Shown here in pieces: positions 19,678 through 29,409 of a stretch of 61,175 bases of DNA. The stretch is from the NCBI GenBank assembly GCA_902793335.1, contig CADBCZ010000030.1, positions 1 through 61,175 of the forward strand. Reading direction: 5' to 3'. Each line of letters starts with the position of its first letter. Position 1 is the first letter of the stretch. Source of the DNA: an uncultured Lachnospiraceae bacterium (GTDB lineage Bacteria; Bacillota; Clostridia; Lachnospirales; Lachnospiraceae). Made by a program: the position numbers and the translations under genes. The notes under the pieces were generated by a model. That model saw nothing but the letters and a program-made list of their open reading frames with translations, searched no databases and had not been told where the DNA came from.

Positions 19678-19757
19678 ATTAACCCTCCTGTTGATTATAA
19701 ATAATTTACTATTTTTACTGTAGAAATAATAAAAACATACATCTTTACTACAAGCAA

Positions 19758-20678
19758 CTAACATCTGCACACGGTACAAAATCTGTCTATTTCATTAAAC
19801 ACAAGCTGCTTATCCGGCTCGTTGTGAATCTCATGACGCATTCCCTCATAAGTTATTCCACTTACATTTTTGTAACCTGCACGTCTTAGTATTTCCATAG
19901 AGTTGCTCCATTTTTTATCATTAACCTTACAGGGATCATTTTCACCCGAGATAAATAAAATGGGCAGATTAGCATTTTTTAAGTTGTAGTCCTTTTCTTT
20001 ATATACAGCGGTTTCAAGGTTGAGTAATGTAAGATATCCGTTCAAAGTATAAACATAACTACATAGCGGATCATTTATAAACGCCTCGCTGACAGCCACA
20101 TCAGTAGTAAGCCATGCATATTGTCTTTTCTCACTTAAAAACGGTTTATTAAAACTTCCCACTGCAAGTTTACTTACCAGTTTAGAGCGGTATCTGTCAC
20201 CTTTAAGCTTCATCATGGTTTCAACAAGTATCCTGCCGTATGGAACCGCTCTCTGATACGAAGGACTTCCCGCAACAATCAGACCGTCTATCACGTCATC
20301 ATGTTTTTTCAAAAATGACCTTACTATCAACGAACCCATGCTATGTCCATATAATATCAGAGGCAAATCAGGATAACGCTTTTTTATACGCACGGTTGCG
20401 GTATAAACATCCTCAACCATTCCCTTATCAAGCAAACCGTAACAGTATCCCAGATCGTCTTCATCTTTAATACTTTCTCCGTGACCCCGGTTGTCATGCA
20501 TAAGAGTTACATATCCCTTCTCAGCCATTTTTTCCATAAAACCGAGGTATCGCTCTTTATGCTCATTCATCCCGTGTACCATCTGTAAAATAGCAACCGG
20601 TTTTTCCGGAATCATACATATCCCCTTAATGGTAACACCATCTTTTGAAACAAATGAATAATGCTTCATTGTAATCAT
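19758..20678 (-). CDS. alpha/beta hydrolase, lysophospholipase / monoacylglycerol lipase type
   Basis: Serine hydrolase of about 306 residues. Nucleophile elbow GHSMGS (near residue 103), oxyanion-region HGMNEHKERY and HDNRGHGES, acid in ISGENDPC, and terminal His in YEGMRHEIHNEP fit the serine hydrolase family annotated as lysophospholipase. No signal peptide, so cytosolic. ATG at 20678 is supported by GGGAG. Follows the ABC exporter by about 40 bp and may share its transcript. Confidence 0.86.
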   Translation of the reverse strand: MITMKHYSFVSKDGVTIKGICMIPEKPVAILQMVHGMNEHKERYLGFMEKMAEKGYVTLMHDNRGHGESIKDEDDLGYCYGLLDKGMVEDVYTATVRIKKRYPDLPLILYGHSMGSLIVRSFLKKHDDVIDGLIVAGSPSYQRAVPYGRILVETMMKLKGDRYRSKLVSKLAVGSFNKPFLSEKRQYAWLTTDVAVSEAFINDPLCSYVYTLNGYLTLLNLETAVYKEKDYNLKNANLPILFISGENDPCKVNDKKWSNSMEILRRAGYKNVSGITYEGMRHEIHNEPDKQLVFNEIDRFCTVCRC

Positions 20679-20719
20679 GTCATATCTCCCTTGTATTATT
20701 TTCATCTGCACTTAACAGG

Positions 20720-22747
20720 TCAACCTTCTTTGTTAACCCTAACCTTATCTTCATTCTTTAATAAGAATATTCCCAAAGGAATACAAATAAATGCAATAAT
20801 CACCATCGTAACAGCTACCGGTCTGTTCAAGTCCTCATTTGAAAGCGCCGGTATCTTATCACCGTAATACATTATAAACACAGAAAACCCATTATTAAGA
20901 AAATGCATTAACGACGAACAAACTATACTCTCAGAACTCAATAACGCATACGCCAGCGCAACGCCAAGCAACGACGTTGGAAGCAATCTTATCAGACTTA
21001 AATGTGTCATTCCAAACAATACCGATACCACTGCGATTGCCATCGGCAATTTCATCTTACTCTTAAACGCCGTCAACATATATCCGCGGAACATCAATTC
21101 CTCACACGCTGCAGGTGTAAGCGCAATCAGTATGAGCGCTCCGGCAAAAGGCATATTTCCAAGTATTTCGTCAAAACCCTCATTTACCGCACTGTTTCTA
21201 TCCGGCATAAGATATGCCAACAGATCAGCAATCAGCATCACAGCACACGAACTGCCTATGACCAATATAACCGATCCAATCACATGCCTAATCGAAGGAA
21301 GCTTTAAACAGAACACCTTCTTCATATCTGCTTTGATATAAAATGCTGCAAATAAAGGAAGTCCACCGATAAAAATCTGCGGTATAATAACGCCATAAAT
21401 CGGATTATCCAGACTCATGATACCACCCAGATATACCATTACAAGCAGGGCTACAACAAGTATCAGAAGACTTTCCTGAATTGTAGGAACACTTCCTTTT
21501 TTGATGTTTTTTCTGCGTTCAAAAAGCTTAATTCCACTAAGAGATTCACCAAACAGAATTGATTCACTGTTATATATTTTTGCTAATATTCCAACCGCGA
21601 TAAATGCATAAATAACATTGGATAGCAATACCGCAAGAATCAAACTGAAATCATATTTAAAAACCAAAAGAGTCTTCATTAAAAGGCAGATATTAGCAAC
21701 CGGTATCAAGGCCGTTTTGTAAGTAAGCTCAATATTGGGTATAAAACCGATATATCCGGTAAGCATCACTATTAAAGTAACCGGTGTTACATAATTGTTA
21801 GCCTCTTTGAAGCTCTTTGCAAATGCACACACACACATAACCACCGCACTCATAAAAAGTGCAAAGGCAACAATACAGACAATTGATATCAATATTGCAG
21901 GAACAAAAGTGGATAGTTTAAATGTGGCCGCACCATCCGACAAACTCTGTATTGTAGCAAACATGTAAGCCGCAACCGCACCCATAGAAATGGTATTAAC
22001 CAGAACCGAAACTATAGATATTGTCGCAACTGACAGGAACTTACTCATTATCAGGTCCATATTTCCGACAGGTAAAGTCAATATGGTTTCCAGAGTTCCT
22101 CTCTCTTTTTCCCCGGCAGTCGTATCTATTGCCGGATACATTGAGCCCATCAATATAGCGGTTATCATCAAGAACGGAATTATACCACCTAAAATGCTTC
22201 CGACAGAACTCTCATTGCTGGATTTATCGTCACTCTCAGATTTTACAGGATATAGAACCCCCTGAACATCCAATCCTAAATCTGCGGCATTCTTCTCAGC
22301 AATATGTTTTCCGTAACTGTCTATCTCATCATCAAGCATATCACAAACCGTACTTGAATTGGTAACAGCCGAGAGATAATGTATCTCATATATTACCTGT
22401 TTCTCTTTTTTGGTAGTTGTGATATACGCATCTATCTTCTCATCATCTAGCTCTTTCTTAGGATTAGCGGATTCAACCTCCTTAATCTTGTAATCCAGCT
22501 CATCCTCATCACCTTTAATCCAGTCATTTAACGCAGCCTTATCCTCAATCGCAACATCTAAATACGCTATTTTATATGTGCGTTCCTGTTGTGATTGATT
22601 TATCATGCTTACAACCTGCATGATTACGAAGAATAATAACGGATATAAAATGACAGGCAATACAACCATGGTAAAGATAGTTTTCTTATCACGCAAGACA
22701 TCCATTATTTCCTTTTTGTATAACGTGCGAAGTATTTTATAATTCAT
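20720..22747 (-). CDS. ABC-2 exporter permease fused to a CPBP (CAAX-type) intramembrane protease domain
   Basis: 675 residues. The N-terminal half is a NatB-like ABC-2 permease: first membrane helix near residue 20-45, a large extracytoplasmic loop to about residue 175, then AGEKERGTLETILTLPV and five more helices. The C-terminal third carries the CPBP protease motifs EELMFR, FGMTHLS and HFLNN. NatAB-type systems export Na+ or peptides. Start at 22747 with GGGAGGTGA; it overlaps the ATPase gene by 11 nt, indicating one complex. The substrate is unknown. Confidence 0.87.
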   Translation of the reverse strand: MNYKILRTLYKKEIMDVLRDKKTIFTMVVLPVILYPLLFFVIMQVVSMINQSQQERTYKIAYLDVAIEDKAALNDWIKGDEDELDYKIKEVESANPKKELDDEKIDAYITTTKKEKQVIYEIHYLSAVTNSSTVCDMLDDEIDSYGKHIAEKNAADLGLDVQGVLYPVKSESDDKSSNESSVGSILGGIIPFLMITAILMGSMYPAIDTTAGEKERGTLETILTLPVGNMDLIMSKFLSVATISIVSVLVNTISMGAVAAYMFATIQSLSDGAATFKLSTFVPAILISIVCIVAFALFMSAVVMCVCAFAKSFKEANNYVTPVTLIVMLTGYIGFIPNIELTYKTALIPVANICLLMKTLLVFKYDFSLILAVLLSNVIYAFIAVGILAKIYNSESILFGESLSGIKLFERRKNIKKGSVPTIQESLLILVVALLVMVYLGGIMSLDNPIYGVIIPQIFIGGLPLFAAFYIKADMKKVFCLKLPSIRHVIGSVILVIGSSCAVMLIADLLAYLMPDRNSAVNEGFDEILGNMPFAGALILIALTPAACEELMFRGYMLTAFKSKMKLPMAIAVVSVLFGMTHLSLIRLLPTSLLGVALAYALLSSESIVCSSLMHFLNNGFSVFIMYYGDKIPALSNEDLNRPVAVTMVIIAFICIPLGIFLLKNEDKVRVNKEG

Positions 22748-23504
22748 CACAGTCACCTCCCTCAACCAATGCAAAGAAGGTGTCACGCAGATTTCCCGTT
22801 TCTGTTTGTTTTCTTAATTCCTCCGGAGTTCCCTCAGCTATAATCTTTCCTTTATTGATCATAATTATACGATCACACAGATATTCTGCTTCCTCCATAT
22901 AATGCGTAGAATATAAAACGCTTTTCCCACGATTTTTTTCCTGCTTCATAAAATCAATAATAGCTTTTGAACTGATAATATCAAGTCCAAGTGTCGGCTC
23001 ATCGAAAATATATATTTCCGGATCATGTAACAGACATCTCGCTATTGATGTGCGCTGCTTTTGACCCGTAGATAATTTCTCTATCCTGTTGTCCAAAAAT
23101 TCCGACATGTTTAATATATTGTTGGTATTTTCTATCTTTTCATTTATCTCTTCCTTTGAAAAACCATAGAGCTCACCAAAGATGGACAACATTTCTCTCA
23201 CTGTGAATCTTCCGTATAATTTGGTATTCTCCGAAAGATATCCAATATGTTTTTTCAAGGAAGTCTTATCGGTTATCTCATTACCGTTTCTATCCTCAAT
23301 TATCACATGCCCAATTGTAGGCTCCATAAGCGAACCCAACATGCGAAGTAATGTGGTTTTTCCGGCACCATTTGGACCTAACACACCAAGTATCTCTCCC
23401 TGATTAGCTTTAAAACTTATGTTGTCGACTGCATAGAACTCTTCTTTTTTACCCTTTTTCAAAGTCCTTACAAACTGTTTTGTAAGTCCGACTGATTGTA
23501 TCAT
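22737..23504 (-). CDS. ABC transporter ATPase, NatA-like
   Basis: 255-residue ATPase with Walker A GVLGPNGAGKTTLLRM, signature LSTGQKQRTS, Walker B IYIFDEPTLGLD and the H-loop STHYMEEAEYLC. The NatA-like features include an N-terminal VGLTKQF start. ATG at 23504 with GGGAG. It precedes and overlaps the fused permease/protease gene, so the two form one exporter. Confidence 0.93.
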   Translation of the reverse strand: MIQSVGLTKQFVRTLKKGKKEEFYAVDNISFKANQGEILGVLGPNGAGKTTLLRMLGSLMEPTIGHVIIEDRNGNEITDKTSLKKHIGYLSENTKLYGRFTVREMLSIFGELYGFSKEEINEKIENTNNILNMSEFLDNRIEKLSTGQKQRTSIARCLLHDPEIYIFDEPTLGLDIISSKAIIDFMKQEKNRGKSVLYSTHYMEEAEYLCDRIIMINKGKIIAEGTPEELRKQTETGNLRDTFFALVEGGDCDEL

Positions 23505-23608
23505 AACTATATACTCCCTTAAATAACATGATATAAGTGTCAAAATAAACTTTTGACATCTATACCCTAATTTTTATTTATAAATGTTTGAATCTATTTA
23601 TCCAAGGA

Positions 23609-25081
23609 TTAACTGTACCAGAGATACGCATTCCTTCCTCTTTCTTTCACCGTATATAACGCCGCATCCGCACATTTCTGCAAATCCAAAAGTGACGACG
23701 CATCCTTTGGATAACTTGCAACACCCGCGCTGAAACTAATCACGGAAACTTTGTCTTGTATATCATCACCAAGTTTTATAGCGTGTACATCCTCTGTAGC
23801 CTGTTGCAATCTTTCTGTCACCTGATCCTTTGATTTCATGTTGGTAAGCACAATAAACTCGTCACCACCAAATCGTGATACCAGACAGTTTTCTGAAAAG
23901 TTTTTCTTGAGAGCATCAGAAAATGCTACCAACAACTTGTCACCGGCATCGTGTCCAAAGGCATCATTTACCTGCTTAAAATAATCTATATCGAAGAACA
24001 TTATCGCAGCTTCCTTAGAATCTGAAAGCATCTGTTCAGCCGCCAATTCAAATGCACGTCGGTTAAGCACACCCGTAAGCGGATCGTTGATAGAAAGCTG
24101 ACTGAGCATAAGATTCTCTCTCTTTCCCGAAATGTACATTATAGAAACTAGTATAAATACTATTACGAGAAGCACGAGTATAAACAATATAACGTAATTA
24201 CGGAATATCTGCATAGTTGCGGAAAGTACATTTCCGGGTATACGCACAACAACATACCATCCGGGCATATACTCGATTGCAGAACAAAACTGAGAATAAA
24301 TAGTATCTTCTATTTTGTAGCTGACTGCGGCATTAGTTGCTCCCTGAGTCATCCTATCGTGCCATCTGTCAAAATCCGCTTTATCTTCAGGATTGATATT
24401 CTGCATTGCCAGATATGCATTTGCCCAACTACCGGATGCATGTTCATCACTTCCTACACACTGAATTATGTTCGATGACTTTGCATCCATAAGCCAGATT
24501 TCAATGTCATTGGTCAGTGACTGTGTAGCGGCCACTTCCTGAAGCGAACTGAATAAATATGTCATAAACATATATCCATGCTTGGAAGTACCATATTCAA
24601 AGTCCGTAAAAAAAGTAATCACCGGCTGTCCGATTTTCTTAGAACGATAAGGAGCAGAAATTGAGACCGGAGCTGCCTTTTTTGCAGTCTCCAAAAGATT
24701 CCATTTTTCAAACTCCTCCTCTTCCGACTCAGAAGAGTATATTTTCCCATTTTCATCGATAAAACCGATACTGATAATCTGTGCACCCTTATATGTTTTA
24801 AGCACTTCATATATTTCTTCCGGAGAATTAAATTTCTGAGCTGAAAGCACAGAAGAGACCTCCAATGCAGAATCAGTCATGAAAAGCAGGGAATTACTCA
24901 TCTTTTCAGACACGATAGTACATATCTCACCTGACAATTTCTCATCATGCTGTACAATAAGCCGATTAAATGCAGAAATCAGAAATGTGATAGCACCCAA
25001 AAACACTATCAGGCATATTATCAGCGTTATGTAAAAATATTTTCCACCTTTTAAATATTTGAGTTCATTTTTACTATCCAT
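23609..25081 (-). CDS. membrane diguanylate cyclase with extracytoplasmic sensor domain
   Basis: Makes cyclic di-GMP. Membrane helix at about residues 16-38, an extracytoplasmic Cache-like sensor (about 40-290), second helix near 295-320, then GGDEF domain with FFDIDYFKQVNDAFGHDAGD and intact active site GGDEF at residues 405-409. No RxxD inhibitory site lies five residues upstream (FSENCLVSRF instead). 490 residues. The start is 4 bp after the stop of a sugar-binding-type lipoprotein gene, implying a two-part sensor. Confidence 0.9.
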   Translation of the reverse strand: MDSKNELKYLKGGKYFYITLIICLIVFLGAITFLISAFNRLIVQHDEKLSGEICTIVSEKMSNSLLFMTDSALEVSSVLSAQKFNSPEEIYEVLKTYKGAQIISIGFIDENGKIYSSESEEEEFEKWNLLETAKKAAPVSISAPYRSKKIGQPVITFFTDFEYGTSKHGYMFMTYLFSSLQEVAATQSLTNDIEIWLMDAKSSNIIQCVGSDEHASGSWANAYLAMQNINPEDKADFDRWHDRMTQGATNAAVSYKIEDTIYSQFCSAIEYMPGWYVVVRIPGNVLSATMQIFRNYVILFILVLLVIVFILVSIMYISGKRENLMLSQLSINDPLTGVLNRRAFELAAEQMLSDSKEAAIMFFDIDYFKQVNDAFGHDAGDKLLVAFSDALKKNFSENCLVSRFGGDEFIVLTNMKSKDQVTERLQQATEDVHAIKLGDDIQDKVSVISFSAGVASYPKDASSLLDLQKCADAALYTVKERGRNAYLWYS

Positions 25082-25085
25082 AGGC

Positions 25086-25940
25086 TTAATTATTCTCTAT
25101 CACAGATATCACATCCGAATAGTCAAAACCAACTATAACCATGTCGCCGGCTTTGTGCTCAGATACTGTCTTTGCAATAGCCTTGGTAGGACCGTTATTG
25201 GTACCGTACAAGCCCTTGAGTTCAGGATAATCTGTCATAAGCGATTCTACCAGCTCGCCACCGAGTTCTACATCACCGTTACAATTCTTAATATCGGATA
25301 TAATAGTCCACGACCCCGGTGCATTAAGCGTCCAATACTGATAAAAACCAGCCAGACGTTCATTAATTGTCTGAGATGTGCCTGATCCGGCCAGAATACC
25401 AACAGTTATCTCTTCACTTTCAGAGTAACCTAAAGAACGTAGTTGGTTAATCATCTCCTCTGCTGCTCTATTGCCCGCAAGAAGATTATCCGTCATATAA
25501 CAGATATCATAAGCCTCTGTATTGACGGCAGTATCAACCAATATAACAGGGATGTTTTGCGAATGAATCTCCTCTATCTTAGGTGCAAGCTCAATAGAAT
25601 CATCCGGCGCCAAAATTATAGCATCAGCGCCAAGGCTTACACACTTATCAAGAAGTTTCCCCTGAATCTCCCAATCCATTTCATTATCTGTTCCGCTCAA
25701 ATAAACGTTACATCCCAATTCTTCCCCTGCTTCTTTTGCCCCTTTTTCGACAACATCCCAATAATTGCTGTCCAAAACTTTAGTAATAAGATAAATGTTG
25801 CTACGCCCCTCTACTATTTCAGTGAGCGGAACAAATTCAGGTACGGAATATCCCTGTTTTTTGGGAACTTCGTTTTCAGAACATGAACAAAGCATTAGCA
25901 TAACTAGTAGAACTAAAACCACGAACTTATTCTTTTTCAT
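25086..25940 (-). CDS. periplasmic-binding-protein-type (RbsB-like) lipoprotein, C-terminally short
   Basis: Type I sugar-binding fold. Lipobox LCSC puts the lipid-anchored cysteine at residue 20. Typical stretches are YLITKVLDSNYWDVVEKGAK, GADAIILAPDD, PVILVDTAV and LKGLYGTNNGPTKAIAKTV. Translation stops at FDYSDVISVIENN, about 55-60 residues before where RbsB-like proteins end, so the last secondary elements are missing. No ABC transporter genes are next to it; the GGDEF protein begins 4 bp later. It probably presents ligand to that sensor, but it may be decaying. Start at 25940 preceded by GTGGGGA. Confidence 0.8.
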   Translation of the reverse strand: MKKNKFVVLVLLVMLMLCSCSENEVPKKQGYSVPEFVPLTEIVEGRSNIYLITKVLDSNYWDVVEKGAKEAGEELGCNVYLSGTDNEMDWEIQGKLLDKCVSLGADAIILAPDDSIELAPKIEEIHSQNIPVILVDTAVNTEAYDICYMTDNLLAGNRAAEEMINQLRSLGYSESEEITVGILAGSGTSQTINERLAGFYQYWTLNAPGSWTIISDIKNCNGDVELGGELVESLMTDYPELKGLYGTNNGPTKAIAKTVSEHKAGDMVIVGFDYSDVISVIENN

Positions 25941-26029
25941 ATTTTTTCCCCACAAAAAAACACTGACAAAAACACTAAGTCTCCATAAATTTAATTATAC
26001 CATACCCCCATTATTTGGCAAGTGAAAAA

Positions 26030-26047
26030 CATGCATATTCATACATG
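26030..26047 (-). terminator. terminator after the CPBP protease gene
   Basis: Seven-bp stem CATGTAT/ATGCATG (one U-G pair), loop GAAT, followed on the minus strand by TTTTTCAC. Lies 19 bp after the stop codon. Confidence 0.6.
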
Positions 26048-26066
26048 CTCTAAAGCACCCCAGCAC

Positions 26067-27077
26067 TCAGAAAAGCATGTTTATAACACAAAAAATCAGG
26101 CAGATAATCCATCCCAGAATCAGCCATATATTAACAGGCTCTTTATTCTCCAAAACCTCTTTCTTTTCACTAATACTTTTCCATGTTAGAGTTCTTCCGT
26201 TAATCTGAGCTATTTTTTTCAACAGAAGTACTGATAAAACAATACCAACCCCTGCCAACGGAGTAAATACCATCAACGCGCTGACAAGTTCCATCGTCGT
26301 AGGAGTCTTATTCATCATTTCTTCCATATTCAACCAGCTATCCGACACTCCAAACTGTTTGGCAAACTCAAACAATTTGGGAAGCAGATACAGATACATC
26401 GTATTAACGGCGTTGAACAACATATGAAGTATCATAGTGGATAGCAATGAACCTGTCGCCTCCACCAACAGAGCAAAAACTGTCCCCAGATAAATTGCAT
26501 AAAGCATCTGGTTAAAATTAAGATGCATAAGACCAAAAGACAATGCACTGACGATTACTCCCACAAGAACAGAATACTTGCTAAAGGCTGTGTACATTAT
26601 TCCCCTGTATATCGTCTCCTCTACAAAGCCGGGAAGACATCCGATTATCAGAATTCCAAGCCATACAGGAACATTTTCCGTAATCTCAAATATAGCCTGA
26701 CCCGTTTGGTTTTTTGCGAAAAACTGGCTTAACACATTGAGCCAGTTAGCCATCGGAGAAGCGCACATCAACAATACCAGCGACAAAAAGAAAGATGATA
26801 CTTTATATTTTTTAATATTAAGATCTTTTGTAAAGCTCTTACCTGTAACAATCATATAGATAATTGCCGACAGCAGCAGATATCCCTGTGTCACAAGTAC
26901 AGAAACCAGTGTTCCTTTTTCCGCAGGAAATAAATCCTGTACCTTCCTAACAACAATCGACATAGGTATCTCAATTATCATCAACAGGAAAAAGAACAAT
27001 CCCGCTCTTTTCATGCCTTTTTTTCCTTTTATGTCATAGTTAATAGTCATTTGTTCATTCTGTTCCATCATAAACAT
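26067..27077 (-). CDS. CPBP-family intramembrane metalloprotease
   Basis: 336-residue, eight or so hydrophobic segments. Active-site motifs in order: EETIYRG (EExxxR), FGLMHLN (FxxxH) and HMLFN (HxxxN). Members of this Rce1/ABI family act in prenyl-protein processing or bacteriocin immunity, but the role here is unknown. The start is uncertain, with ATGs at codons 1, 3 and 4. A second CPBP domain is fused to the ABC permease nearby. Confidence 0.87.
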   Translation of the reverse strand: MFMMEQNEQMTINYDIKGKKGMKRAGLFFFLLMIIEIPMSIVVRKVQDLFPAEKGTLVSVLVTQGYLLLSAIIYMIVTGKSFTKDLNIKKYKVSSFFLSLVLLMCASPMANWLNVLSQFFAKNQTGQAIFEITENVPVWLGILIIGCLPGFVEETIYRGIMYTAFSKYSVLVGVIVSALSFGLMHLNFNQMLYAIYLGTVFALLVEATGSLLSTMILHMLFNAVNTMYLYLLPKLFEFAKQFGVSDSWLNMEEMMNKTPTTMELVSALMVFTPLAGVGIVLSVLLLKKIAQINGRTLTWKSISEKKEVLENKEPVNIWLILGWIICLIFCVINMLF

Positions 27078-27123
27078 GCCCCATATTAATAATTTCGGAA
27101 ATTAACTTTTTATACGATTATTT

Positions 27124-27504
27124 TTACTTCTTGATTGCAATTGCTTCCATCTCAATGAGTACATCCTTAGGAAGTCTCGCAACCTCAACACATGAGCGTG
27201 CAGGGAATATACCTGTGAAGTAATTTGCATATATTTCGTTAAGTGCTGCAAAATCATTCATATCCTTGATAAATACTGTGGTCTTTACCACATCCTCACA
27301 AGATGATCCCGCTGCCTCTAAAAGAGCCTTCATACTGTCAAAAACTCTTGTTGCCTGAACCTTGATATCTCCCTCAACCACTTCTCCTGTTGCCGGATCG
27401 ATTGGTACAACACCTGATGTATATACCATGTTGTTAACTTCTATTGCCTGTGAATAAGGTCCTATTGCCTGTGGTGCCTTGTCTGTCTTTATTACATTTT
27501 TCAT
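27124..27504 (-). CDS. ridA: RidA family reactive intermediate/imine deaminase
   Basis: Hydrolyses reactive 2-aminoacrylate-type imines from PLP enzymes. Start [32 protein letters not shown], and the C-terminal [16 protein letters not shown] (Arg binding the carboxylate) and IEMEAIA are characteristic. 126 residues. GAGG precedes the ATG. Likely in its own unit between the CPBP gene and cvfB. Confidence 0.94.
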   Translation of the reverse strand: MKNVIKTDKAPQAIGPYSQAIEVNNMVYTSGVVPIDPATGEVVEGDIKVQATRVFDSMKALLEAAGSSCEDVVKTTVFIKDMNDFAALNEIYANYFTGIFPARSCVEVARLPKDVLIEMEAIAIKK

Positions 27505-27607
27505 CTTGTTAATCCTCCATTTTTTAATTATTTATTGTATATGACGTAGTAATTCAAACATTTTAACTACGGCTAATATTCCATTGATCAGCTTTATTGA
27601 TTAGCAA

Positions 27608-28441
27608 TCACTTTGTCACAATAGAATGCTCGTGAATCTCTATTCTACCCTCTTTTAACAGTCTTCCTACTGCACGTTTAAATGCCGCCTTTGAAAGTCC
27701 AAGCTCTCTTTCAATCAGTGCCGGAGATGCCTTATCATTAAATGGCAGTACTCCGTCAAAAGACAGGATTGCCTGATATACCATCTCACTGTCCTCCTCC
27801 ATTTGCTGATAAGCAAGCTGGGCTATCGACAGGTTAAGCTTTCCATCTTCTCTGACTTCAGTGACACGCATATCCATAGTATCGCCTACATTTACTCTCT
27901 TATGCAACTCCTGCTTTGGAATCATTCCCTGATATTTGTCATCAACAGCAACGAAAGCACCAAGCTCTTCATTTATCTCATATATATATCCCTTTACAGA
28001 AGCACCCTTTTCATAGCCTCTTGCAATTTCCAAATGCTTGTAAAGTTTCATGGAAACACAGGGCCGGTTACTCTTATCCATATACATATACACCAGATAT
28101 TCTCTGTCCTGTCTTACTTTTCCAAGCATCTCTTTAAAAGGAAGAAGGATGTCTTTCTCAAGTCCCCAGTCCATAAATGCACCAATCTTGGAAACACTTG
28201 CACAACGAAGACGACTTACCTGACCGAGAGTTATAAGAGGCTTCTTAACTGTTGCTATTGGTCTGTCCTCCGAATCAAGATAGACAAATACGTCGATACT
28301 GCCTCCTGCTTTGAGACCTTCGGGTACGTATTTTCTAGGCAGAAGAACCGCGTCATCATCGCCCTGATTCTCTGCAAGATAAATACCAAAATCTTTACTT
28401 CTTACGACCTGCAAGGTCTGCCATTTTCCTATTTCTATCAT
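27608..28441 (-). CDS. CvfB-like S1 RNA-binding protein
   Basis: 277 residues. Several S1-like domains at the N-terminus (GAFMDWGLEKDILLPFKEML near residue 88, ASVKGYIYEINEELGAFVAV near 150) and a C-terminal winged-helix (LIERELGLSKAAFKRAVGRL) as in CvfB of Staphylococcus, which binds RNA and affects virulence-gene expression. The ATG is preceded by AAGGAG and lies 2 bp after the thioesterase stop, so the two are translationally linked. Confidence 0.88.
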   Translation of the reverse strand: MIEIGKWQTLQVVRSKDFGIYLAENQGDDDAVLLPRKYVPEGLKAGGSIDVFVYLDSEDRPIATVKKPLITLGQVSRLRCASVSKIGAFMDWGLEKDILLPFKEMLGKVRQDREYLVYMYMDKSNRPCVSMKLYKHLEIARGYEKGASVKGYIYEINEELGAFVAVDDKYQGMIPKQELHKRVNVGDTMDMRVTEVREDGKLNLSIAQLAYQQMEEDSEMVYQAILSFDGVLPFNDKASPALIERELGLSKAAFKRAVGRLLKEGRIEIHEHSIVTK

Positions 28442-28443
28442 TA

Positions 28444-29178
28444 TTACTCCTTTTCCACTTCCAATAATACATACGGATTGTCATCTGCATCATTTAATAC
28501 AATCTGCGTAACGTACTCATTCTTATAAATCGACGGATATATTATATCTCCAAGCATCGCGGCCTTTCTGTAATCTACTCTCAACTTCCTGATATCGTCC
28601 TGCTCTATAAGGTCTAACCCTTCCATAACGTAACGTCCGTTATTAACGTGATTGTTAGAATCAATAAAGGATCTTCTAACCTTAATCTTGGGCAAAACAC
28701 TATCCGTATCACTGCAGTAGGCTATACGATATTCCGGGTCCAGTTGCTTAATCTTTCGCGGAGCATATTTCATTTCTATAGCCTTATAAAGCTCGTAACC
28801 GCGCATATCCTCCTCTGTCGGTCTTATTGGCAACATTCTTTCAATATCCATGAATATCCATATGGAATTAGCTCGAACAATCGGATTAGCATTTTCATCA
28901 AGAATATCAAAATTCCGATATCCGTACATACTCTTGAATTCATACGGCCACGTCCTGACCGTCACATTCTCCTGATACCCCGGAAAACGTTCAACCTCTA
29001 TCTGCCAGCTTGATAAAAACCACGCTTTCCTGTGTTCCTTAACATGAGATATCCCCTTTCCTATACTCTCGGAATGAGCAAGCGTACAGTCCTGAAGAAA
29101 GTGTACAATACCAGCCATATCCATAGAAAGCGTACTGCCCACCTGGGAATAGGTCACTGTTCTCTTCATCTCATACAT
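28444..29178 (-). CDS. acyl-ACP thioesterase
   Basis: Double hotdog thioesterase that releases fatty acids from acyl carrier protein. N-terminal MDMAGIVHFLQDCTLAHSES and WQIEVERFP, then the first-half ANSIWIFMD segment with IVRANSIW, and RRSFIDSNNHVNNGRYV (catalytic Asn/His of the second hotdog). 244 residues, the usual bacterial FatA/B-like length. GAAAGAGG upstream of the ATG. Confidence 0.9.
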   Translation of the reverse strand: MYEMKRTVTYSQVGSTLSMDMAGIVHFLQDCTLAHSESIGKGISHVKEHRKAWFLSSWQIEVERFPGYQENVTVRTWPYEFKSMYGYRNFDILDENANPIVRANSIWIFMDIERMLPIRPTEEDMRGYELYKAIEMKYAPRKIKQLDPEYRIAYCSDTDSVLPKIKVRRSFIDSNNHVNNGRYVMEGLDLIEQDDIRKLRVDYRKAAMLGDIIYPSIYKNEYVTQIVLNDADDNPYVLLEVEKE

Positions 29179-29362
29179 AACCGAACCTCTTTCAAATCAT
29201 ATAATGCAAACCTTACCATAATGTAGCACAAATTGCTTTTAATTGCAATCATAGCTGCCACACTTTACCATCCAAAATCCATTAACCAGTTATTAAGTAA
29301 GCGTTCATTCATACTTACATACTTACTATACAGGCTCATTTATTAAATAATCATTAAATAAC

Positions 29363-29408
29363 AATAAGCAACCTCAAAACTTTAAGTATAGTTTTGAAAT
29401 TGCTTATT
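29363..29408 (-). terminator. hairpin downstream of the kinase relic
   Basis: Long interrupted stem: AATAAGCAA/TTGCTTATT plus inner CAAAACT/AGTTTTG, directly after the TAG of the histidine kinase fragment. The following minus-strand sequence GTTATTTAAT is only moderately U-rich. Probably the terminator of the lost operon. Confidence 0.5.
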
Positions 29409-29409
29409 T

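Noticed and set aside
27803-28528. Open frame of 241 codons on the plus strand over cvfB and the thioesterase gene
   Set aside because: Antisense of two clear genes; composition is biased and shows no domain, so chance.
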